Below are positions 14,613-19,964 of a DNA stretch of 19,964 bases, piece after piece. A program made the position numbers and the translations under genes. The notes beneath the pieces are model-generated. The model saw only the letters and a program-made list of their open reading frames with translations. It ran no database searches and was not told where the DNA came from. How positions within the stretch are numbered: position 1 is the first letter of the stretch; every line of letters begins with the position of its first letter. The stretch comes from Chitinophagaceae bacterium (lineage in GTDB: Bacteria; Bacteroidota; Bacteroidia; Chitinophagales; Chitinophagaceae), in NCBI GenBank assembly GCA_003455235.1, contig DMRT01000266.1, positions 1-19,964 of the forward strand, given 5' to 3'.

Positions 14613-16124
14613 TTAGTGTTTAAAGTGGCGCAGCCCGGTGATTACCATGGCCAGTCCGTTTGTTTTGCAGTAGTCAATTGAATCCTTATCCCGGATAGAG
14701 CCGCCCGGCTGAATAAACGCACCAATGCCGGCGGCATGAGCAATCTTCACACAATCATCAAAAGGAAAGAAAGCATCACTTGCCAGCACCGCACCATGGA
14801 GATCAAAACTGAATTGCTTCGACTTTTCAATTGATTGCCGCAAGGAATCAATACGGGATGTTTGCCCGCAACCTTTCCCGATTAATTGTTTGTTCTTTAC
14901 CAGTGCAATGGCATTACTCTTTAAATGCTTGCACACGATATTCGCAAATACAAGGTCTTCTTTTTCCGCAGCTGATGTTTCCCGTGCCCCTTCTTCCTTC
15001 CATTCCGCATAATTACCGGCATCGGTTCCCTGCACCAGCACACCGTTCAGAACGGATTTATATTGCGCTTCGTTGCCAATATTCTTTTTCTGCTGCAGCA
15101 GGATCCGGTTCTTTTTCGATTTTAATATTGTCAGGGCTGCTTCATCAAAAGCCGGGGCAACCAGCACTTCAAAGAAAATTTCATTGATGGCATTGGCTGT
15201 TGCTTCGTCGATGGTACCGTTGCAAACCAATACTCCGCCGAAAGCGCTTTCAGGGTCACCGGCAAGTGCAGCATCCCAGGCTTCTTTTACCGTTGGCCTT
15301 GATGCAATGCCGCAAACATTGGTATGCTTGATGATACCAAATGTGGTGCTGCTGAATTCAGCAATGATCTGCAGCGCTGCATCCACATCTACCAGGTTAT
15401 TGTACGAAAGTTCTTTCCCGTTAAGCTGGCTGAACAACTCTTTCAGGTTACCATAGAATACTGCCTGCTGGTGCGGATTCTCTCCATAGCGCAATGGTTG
15501 CGGATCGGGTACCGATTCCAGGAAGTACAGGGATTCCACGGGGTTAAAGTATTTTGCAATGGCCACATCGTAATGCGCCACTACCTCAAATGCCAGCGCC
15601 GCAAATTTCCGGCGTTGTTCCAGTGTGGTTTCTCCTTTCTGATCTTTCAGTATCTGCTCCAGCAATGAATACTCTTTTTTTGCCGCCAGTACCACCACAG
15701 ACGAATGGTTTTTGGCAGCAGCACGTATCATGGAAGGGCCCCCGATGTCAATCTTCTCAATGATGAGTTTTTCATCGCTGGTGGACGCCACGGTTTCTTC
15801 AAAAGGATACAGGTCTACAATCACGAGGTCGATCTCGGGAATATGGTATTGACTCATCTCGGCCAGGTGCTGTTCATCATCCCGTTTGCCCAAAATACCA
15901 CCAAACACCGATGGATGCAGTGTTTTTACCCGCCCGCCTAAAATAGAAGGATAGGTGGTGAGTGACTCTACTGGTACGCAGGTCACATTCAGGTCTTCTA
16001 TGAATTTTTGTGTGCCGCCGGTGGAATAGATTGTTATTCCGAGCTGATCCAGTTGTTTGATGATGTTTTCCAGTCCGTCTTTATAAAAAACGGAAATAAG
16101 CGCCGACTTGATTTTTTTCTGCAT
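14613..16124 (-). CDS. purH: bifunctional AICAR transformylase / IMP cyclohydrolase
   Basis: Performs the last two steps of de novo IMP synthesis: formylation of AICAR with 10-formyltetrahydrofolate, then ring closure. 503 residues, slightly under the 510-530 usual in bacteria. The N-terminal cyclohydrolase (MGS-like) domain has TIYSTGGTQKFIED, GGRVKTLHPSVFGGIL, VDLYPFEETV and GGPSMIRAAAKNH. The C-terminal transformylase domain has LRYGENPHQQAVFYG, the catalytic Lys266-His267 in IIKHTNVCG, and the typical end GLRHFKH. All key residues are present. The ATG at 16124 is preceded 58 nt upstream by a TAAATTTG promoter box. The EamA transporter gene follows after 2 nt. I see no purine riboswitch in the 143-bp leader. 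Confidence 0.97.
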   Translation of the reverse strand: MQKKIKSALISVFYKDGLENIIKQLDQLGITIYSTGGTQKFIEDLNVTCVPVESLTTYPSILGGRVKTLHPSVFGGILGKRDDEQHLAEMSQYHIPEIDLVIVDLYPFEETVASTSDEKLIIEKIDIGGPSMIRAAAKNHSSVVVLAAKKEYSLLEQILKDQKGETTLEQRRKFAALAFEVVAHYDVAIAKYFNPVESLYFLESVPDPQPLRYGENPHQQAVFYGNLKELFSQLNGKELSYNNLVDVDAALQIIAEFSSTTFGIIKHTNVCGIASRPTVKEAWDAALAGDPESAFGGVLVCNGTIDEATANAINEIFFEVLVAPAFDEAALTILKSKKNRILLQQKKNIGNEAQYKSVLNGVLVQGTDAGNYAEWKEEGARETSAAEKEDLVFANIVCKHLKSNAIALVKNKQLIGKGCGQTSRIDSLRQSIEKSKQFSFDLHGAVLASDAFFPFDDCVKIAHAAGIGAFIQPGGSIRDKDSIDYCKTNGLAMVITGLRHFKH

Positions 16125-16182
16125 GTACGATGGTTGGAGTGAATTGCCGGAGATTTCCGGCCTGCAAATCGAAATTCCGCCG

Positions 16183-16190
16183 CAAATTTA
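16183..16190 (-). promoter_or_regulatory. candidate -7 promoter element of purH
   Basis: On the minus strand this reads TAAATTTG, the same octamer as before kbl and the OmpA-like gene. It lies 58 nt ahead of the purH ATG, giving a leader of roughly 50 nt. The leader includes a short 5-bp hairpin (GCCGG/CCGGC, 16146-16161) of unknown meaning. Confidence 0.45.
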
Positions 16191-16267
16191 TGGATTTTTG
16201 GGAGCGGCTGTTTACGAAATTAGCAACGCGTTGTGAATAATGCAGCAAACCCGCTGCAGCTACCTGT

Positions 16268-17197
16268 TTAATGGTTGGTGAAATAAATTTCCGCTCTTGA
16301 ATTGCGCTGTACTTCCAGTGGGTTATTGCCGGCATTCAGCGGCCGGGAACTGCCCAGGCTGCGGATGGTGTCGATGCGTGAAATGTCGATGCGACGGGAT
16401 AAGAAATAGTTTTTAACGATCATAGCCCGTTCTGCTGCCAGGCCATCGCAAACAGCTCCAATGCCTTCCGTTTTGTAGGCATGTCCTTCAATCTGGATAT
16501 TCAATGCCGGGTTTTGTGCCAGGATGTCTATGACACTGTCGAGTACTTTATAACTGCTGGTAAACAGGTTGGATTGCTGCGGCTCAAAAGGCACCAGAAT
16601 AAAACCCCGGTTGGGGCAGCCGTTTTTTTCCGGATAACCAAATTCTGTTGGGCATTTGTCATCGGCATCCGCAATGCCATCCCCATCCACGTCGGATACA
16701 ATCACTTTTTTGGGTGGTGCCGGGTAGGCCAATACAATTTCGGCCCTGCAGTTGATCCGGAATCCATCCCGGTCGGTTCCTTTATACAATGGCTTTGTTT
16801 TTCCATGACCGATAACGGAGGTGATTTTGGAACTGTCGATGCCCCTGCCCAGGATATAGGTTTGAATGAACAGGGCCCGGTTAAGGGAAAGATAATAACA
16901 GATGGTATCACTGCCCTCGTCTTTGAATGCATATCCATCGATGGAGATGCTGGCCGCACTGTTTTTTTTCAGGATGCCAATCACGCTGTCAAGCACATCA
17001 AAAGTAAACTGGTGATAGATGGCGGATTGTTTATAATCGAAGCGGATGATCACCGTGTCTCTGACCTTGTCAGGCAACGGACCCCGTACAGTGGAAGAAG
17101 CTTTAGATGAAAGAACAGCATCAGCGGGAATGCCGGCAAAAAAAATAAAAAAAGACGACACCAGAAGGATCAGCATCAGCGGCCGGGCAACATTCAT
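16268..17197 (-). CDS. double OmpA-like domain protein with a thrombospondin type-3 calcium-binding repeat
   Basis: 309 residues. A hydrophobic N-terminus (about 6-27, PLMLILLVSSFFIFFAGIPA) is a signal peptide or anchor, so the protein acts in the periplasm or outer membrane. An OmpA-like domain covers about 63-157. A single thrombospondin type-3 repeat covers about 169-195 (DVDGDGIADADDKCP, then NGCP). A second OmpA-like domain covers about 214-306. Both OmpA domains keep VLDSVI at the start, the Arg of the LSLNRA/LAAERA helix (Arg107, Arg257) and the closing RAEI strand. However, the usual GHTD loop is GYAF in the first and GHAY in the second, so the Asp that binds diaminopimelate is Phe91 or Tyr241. 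No membrane barrel is present. A TAAATTTG box stands 22 nt before the ATG. Confidence 0.88.
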   Translation of the reverse strand: MNVARPLMLILLVSSFFIFFAGIPADAVLSSKASSTVRGPLPDKVRDTVIIRFDYKQSAIYHQFTFDVLDSVIGILKKNSAASISIDGYAFKDEGSDTICYYLSLNRALFIQTYILGRGIDSSKITSVIGHGKTKPLYKGTDRDGFRINCRAEIVLAYPAPPKKVIVSDVDGDGIADADDKCPTEFGYPEKNGCPNRGFILVPFEPQQSNLFTSSYKVLDSVIDILAQNPALNIQIEGHAYKTEGIGAVCDGLAAERAMIVKNYFLSRRIDISRIDTIRSLGSSRPLNAGNNPLEVQRNSRAEIYFTNH

Positions 17198-17219
17198 TCC
17201 TTGTAATTTAATAACCGTG

Positions 17220-17227
17220 CAAATTTA
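17220..17227 (-). promoter_or_regulatory. candidate -7 promoter element of the OmpA-like gene
   Basis: Minus-strand TAAATTTG, 22 nt ahead of the ATG at 17197, the same spacing as at kbl. No clear TTTG is seen at the -33 distance. It suggests the gene has its own promoter even though comEC lies upstream on the same strand. I see no terminator in the 92-bp gap. Confidence 0.5.
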
Positions 17228-17289
17228 GTTTCTCCAGCTTACACTGGCATAAGTAATTTGTTCAATTAACAGGAAATTAGAATTGCAAG

Positions 17290-19398
17290 TTATATGCCAA
17301 CATCCATCACAAAAGCCCCCTGGTCGGGTACCGAATGGCTTTTTACCTGCAGCGTACTGCACTCCTGCTGCCATTTCCTGATCTTCCAGGCAGGATTAGA
17401 TGCATCAAACACAAACAGGCGGCAGCGAAAATGCCTGGTAAGCCCGGCGATGGTAACGGGCGGATTTTTTGAAAGAATGACCACATCCAGTTCTATATTG
17501 CCCGGTGTGGCTGCAGCAGCAAATGCGTGGTTGATAATGGCAAATTTTTTATTCCCGAACTGGTAAAACGGCGGAAGCGAAAAAGCATTTTTCAATGAAT
17601 CCTGTTGCAGTGTTAATTGCAGCAGAATGCGGGCGGGCTTCAGGTGAAAATTCTGCAGCAGGCCATCCTCCTGCAAAATGCTGTCGCCGATAAACCGGTA
17701 ACCCGGTCCTGATACCAGGTCAATGGCCTGGTATTGCGGAACATTGTATACAATGATTTTCCGTTGCTTTGCCACCTGCCACTTACCATAAGTCATCAAT
17801 GAAGTAAATACCAGCAGGCTGATCAGCCCATACCGGAACAGGCGGCTGTTTTTTGTAATGAGCCAGGCAGCCCATGCTATCACGATACCGTACAAAAGCC
17901 AGGTGCTGGCAACGGTGGCGGGGAGATGGTCCCACACAGAAAAAGAAAGTTTATTGATTTGGAGAATGATGGTGTTCATCAGCCAAAGCAGGGCACCGGT
18001 TAGTTTACCCACCCATACCGCTGCAAACGGAATCCAGGAAAGCAGCAGCAACCCGATTTCGGCGTATAGAATAACAGCCGACAAGGGAACGGCAATGAGG
18101 TTGGTAAGCAGGAAAAGATTGGGAAACTGGTGGAAATAATAAATGCAGGCAGGAAAGGTAAGCAGCTGGGCAGCCAGGGAAACAGCCGCCAGTTTCCACA
18201 AGGAATCGATCCATTTGTTTTTAATATAAAGAATGTGATAAACCGGTTGCTGAAAAATCACGATGCCTGTTACTGCCAGGTACGAAAGCTGGAAGCCAAC
18301 ATCCCACAGGTAAAAAGGATTATAACAAAGCATCACGAATGCAGAAGCGGCCAGGGAACTGAAGATGGATGCCTGCTTTTGAAAAACGGTTTTCCCGGCA
18401 GTAATAAACGTGAACATCACCGCCGAACGGATCACCGAAGCAGCGGCACCCGTAAGCAAGGAAAAAATCCACAGGCAGGCAAGGATCAGCAGTCCCTGGA
18501 GCCAGGCTGATTTTTTTACCAGGGGAAGCCGGGTAAATATCCATAGCAACAACAGGTATATCAACCCAAGGTGCATGCCCGAAATGGCGATGATGTGCAC
18601 CACCCCCGTATTGCTGTAGGCCTGTACCAGGTCTTTATCCAGGTCGTTGGTATATCCGATCAGCAACGCTTCGGCAATACCCCGTTCGTCTTTACCCGCT
18701 GTTATTCTTTTTTGTAAAACAGACAGCACGTACTCCCTGGCCGAAAAAATGAATTGCCGAAAGCGGTTGCTGCTGCCAACGGTTGTTTTAATCCAATCTT
18801 TCTTTTTTAAAAACGCCTGGTGAAAGAGTTGCTGAAAAGCGGCGTACCGCTGGTAATTGAAGCCGCCTGGGTTGCCCGAATTTTTTATAGGCTGCAGTTT
18901 ACTGCCAACCAGAATTCGGTCGCCGTACTGCAGGTTATCCCGAACGTCTTCTTTGGAAAAATAAAGCAACAGTTTGCCTTGACAGGAAATGGCTTTCTCT
19001 TTTTTAAGTACGGCTTCCACACAACCAATTGCCCGGAACGACTTGCTTTTTTCCAGCAGTGGTTCATCGATGCGTACCAGCAACTGGTTGCCGGTTTCAT
19101 AAAAACGACCATACCAGCGGGCCTGCTGACGGGCATCATTTTGCCAGGTAATCAATAAAGCAACCGCAGTCAGCAGCAGGTAAAGCAAAACGCCGTGAAC
19201 CGGTTGGAAAGTAAAGCGGAGCGAAAGGGGGAGCAGGAAAAATAAAAAGAATGCCCCGCTGAAAGAAACCAACGCAACCAGTATAACCGCCAGAGAGAAC
19301 TGGCAGTACCACTGAAGCATGATCCCCGCAGTAAACGGCAACAGCAGGCGAAGCAGGGGTGCTTTCTTCCAAACCGGTATGAGGTATGGGTGGGGCAT
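17290..19398 (-). CDS. comEC: ComEC/Rec2-family DNA uptake channel
   Basis: 702 residues. ComEC forms the inner-membrane channel that brings single-stranded DNA into the cell during natural transformation. The N-terminus has three hydrophobic helices (about 15-88). A soluble OB-fold-like region follows at about 95-215 (DUF4131 type), with a GNPGGFNYQRYA motif at 176-186. The Competence membrane domain spans about 240-540 and carries the signature VVHIIAISGMHLGL (266-279) and a helix-rich core with WDVGFQLSYLAV. The C-terminal soluble part (about 546-702) is only about 155 residues and lacks the HxHxDH motif of the metallo-beta-lactamase domain found in many ComEC proteins. The ATG at 19398 lies 5 nt past the T-run of the carB terminator. 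It is followed at 92 bp by the OmpA-like gene. Confidence 0.94.
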   Translation of the reverse strand: MPHPYLIPVWKKAPLLRLLLPFTAGIMLQWYCQFSLAVILVALVSFSGAFFLFFLLPLSLRFTFQPVHGVLLYLLLTAVALLITWQNDARQQARWYGRFYETGNQLLVRIDEPLLEKSKSFRAIGCVEAVLKKEKAISCQGKLLLYFSKEDVRDNLQYGDRILVGSKLQPIKNSGNPGGFNYQRYAAFQQLFHQAFLKKKDWIKTTVGSSNRFRQFIFSAREYVLSVLQKRITAGKDERGIAEALLIGYTNDLDKDLVQAYSNTGVVHIIAISGMHLGLIYLLLLWIFTRLPLVKKSAWLQGLLILACLWIFSLLTGAAASVIRSAVMFTFITAGKTVFQKQASIFSSLAASAFVMLCYNPFYLWDVGFQLSYLAVTGIVIFQQPVYHILYIKNKWIDSLWKLAAVSLAAQLLTFPACIYYFHQFPNLFLLTNLIAVPLSAVILYAEIGLLLLSWIPFAAVWVGKLTGALLWLMNTIILQINKLSFSVWDHLPATVASTWLLYGIVIAWAAWLITKNSRLFRYGLISLLVFTSLMTYGKWQVAKQRKIIVYNVPQYQAIDLVSGPGYRFIGDSILQEDGLLQNFHLKPARILLQLTLQQDSLKNAFSLPPFYQFGNKKFAIINHAFAAAATPGNIELDVVILSKNPPVTIAGLTRHFRCRLFVFDASNPAWKIRKWQQECSTLQVKSHSVPDQGAFVMDVGI

Positions 19399-19403
19399 GC
19401 TGT

Positions 19404-19430
19404 AAAATAAAAACAGGCCCGGAGGCCTGG
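19404..19430 (-). terminator. intrinsic terminator of carB
   Basis: On the minus strand a stem CCAGGCC/GGCCTG around TCCG (19430-19414) runs into TTTTTATTTTA (19413-19403). It lies about 43 nt past the carB stop and ends 5 nt before the comEC start codon. Confidence 0.88.
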
Positions 19431-19472
19431 ATGAGTTATTTCACAGTAAAAACTGTTTTTTCCGCCGTTATT

Positions 19473-19964
19473 TTATTTACTCAGGTGCATACTCCGCTCT
19501 TTATACAGCTGTCGGAAGTAAGGATCCCGCAGGTCTTTGATAAAGCGGATGGCTTCGCCGGTACTCTTCATTTCTGGGCCCAGCTCTTTATTGACGCCGG
19601 GGAATTTGTTGAAGGAGAACACGGGTTCTTTAATGGCGAAGCCGGTGAGTTTTTTATCGAATGTAAAATCGTTCAGTTTGTTTACACCTATCATCACCTT
19701 GGTGGCAATGTTCAGGTAAGGAATCTGGTATGCCTTGGCAATGAATGGCGTGGTACGGCTGGCTCTTGGGTTGGCTTCAATCACAAACACATTGCCGTCT
19801 TTAATGGCAAACTGGATATTGATGAGCCCCTTGATGTTGAGCTTGCGGGCTATCTTCTCAGCATATTCTTCCATGGTTTCCACCACCAGCGGAGTGAGGT
19901 TGAACTGGGGCAGTACGGCATTGCTGTCGCCGCTGTGAATACCGGCCGGCTCAATATGTTCCAT
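19473..19964 (-). CDS. carB: carbamoyl-phosphate synthase large subunit, C-terminal end
   Basis: The 3' end of carB; the gene continues past the right edge, and the Met at 19964 is internal (part of the usual MEHIExAGIHSGDS). CarB makes carbamoyl phosphate from glutamine-derived ammonia, bicarbonate and two ATP, for arginine and pyrimidine synthesis. The visible 163 residues are the end of the second ATP-grasp unit: INIQFAIKDGNVFVIEANPRASRTTPF, then EPVFSFNKFPGVNKELGPEMKSTGEAI. In the standard protein an allosteric MGS domain of about 130-140 residues follows STGE. Here the chain stops about 27 residues later (RSMHLSK), with the terminator right behind, so this CarB lacks the MGS domain. I believe shorter CarB proteins are common in Flavobacteria and relatives. 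Confidence 0.95.
   Translation of the reverse strand: MEHIEPAGIHSGDSNAVLPQFNLTPLVVETMEEYAEKIARKLNIKGLINIQFAIKDGNVFVIEANPRASRTTPFIAKAYQIPYLNIATKVMIGVNKLNDFTFDKKLTGFAIKEPVFSFNKFPGVNKELGPEMKSTGEAIRFIKDLRDPYFRQLYKERSMHLSK

Noticed and set aside
16125..16267. Possible riboswitch or attenuator before purH
   Set aside because: Only a 5-bp hairpin and a 10-bp palindrome (16224-16233) are visible; there is no purine riboswitch core.
1..19964. CRISPR array, tRNA/rRNA genes, transposase or prophage
   Set aside because: No regularly spaced long repeats, no cloverleaf or rRNA signature that I could find, and no integrase or transposase among the translated frames. The 7-bp arrays have no spacers and are not CRISPR.

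Overview
The window looks like a chromosomal segment from a Bacteroidota bacterium, most likely of the Chitinophagaceae or a near relative. Signs of this are moderate GC, weak or absent Shine-Dalgarno sequences, copies of the Bacteroidota -7 promoter element TAnnTTTG, an ECF sigma / anti-sigma / outer-membrane-protein cluster, an ASPIC/UnbV protein, and a CarB that ends without its MGS domain. I assign the family from recalled protein similarity only. I see no phage, plasmid, insertion sequence, CRISPR array or RNA gene; this is a mostly housekeeping region.

Layout from left to right. (1) 1-366: tail of an ASPIC/UnbV (CRTAC1-like) protein, convergent with a small secreted protein of unknown function (378-830, minus). 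(2) 960-3893 minus: a large secreted M16 zinc protease, closed by a strong terminator at 901-940. (3) 4006-6155 plus: a membrane-anchored alpha/beta hydrolase whose stop codon overlaps the start of queA (tRNA queuosine synthesis). (4) 6165-6755 minus: an L,D-transpeptidase. (5) 6953-9522 minus: ECF sigma factor, anti-sigma factor and outer-membrane beta-barrel, apparently one operon. (6) 9731-12301 plus: kbl (threonine/glycine metabolism) and a LutB-like iron-sulfur protein, ended by a terminator at 12323-12350, then a polysaccharide-deacetylase-like gene (12360-13688). (7) 13666-16124 minus: purH followed after 2 nt by an EamA-family transporter. (8) 16268-17197 minus: an unusual protein with two OmpA-like domains around a thrombospondin type-3 repeat. 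(9) 17290-19398 minus: comEC (DNA uptake channel). (10) 19473-19964 minus: C-terminal end of carB, running off the window.

The most interesting non-gene signal is a set of degenerate 7-bp tandem repeats with a shared skeleton (A, A or G, mostly C or T, then variable bases). They occur in three places: at the sigma/anti-sigma junction, where they supply the stop and start codons, inside queA, and inside the deacetylase-like gene. Inside genes they encode a 7-residue periodicity, because three heptamers make seven codons. A fourth spot (6892-6905) has a different heptamer, CTCACCC, twice within an imperfect hairpin. Other points of note are the duplicated anti-sigma domain, the OmpA domains lacking the usual diaminopimelate-binding Asp, the ComEC without a visible metal-binding motif, and two genes whose start codons lie just past the upstream gene's terminator.
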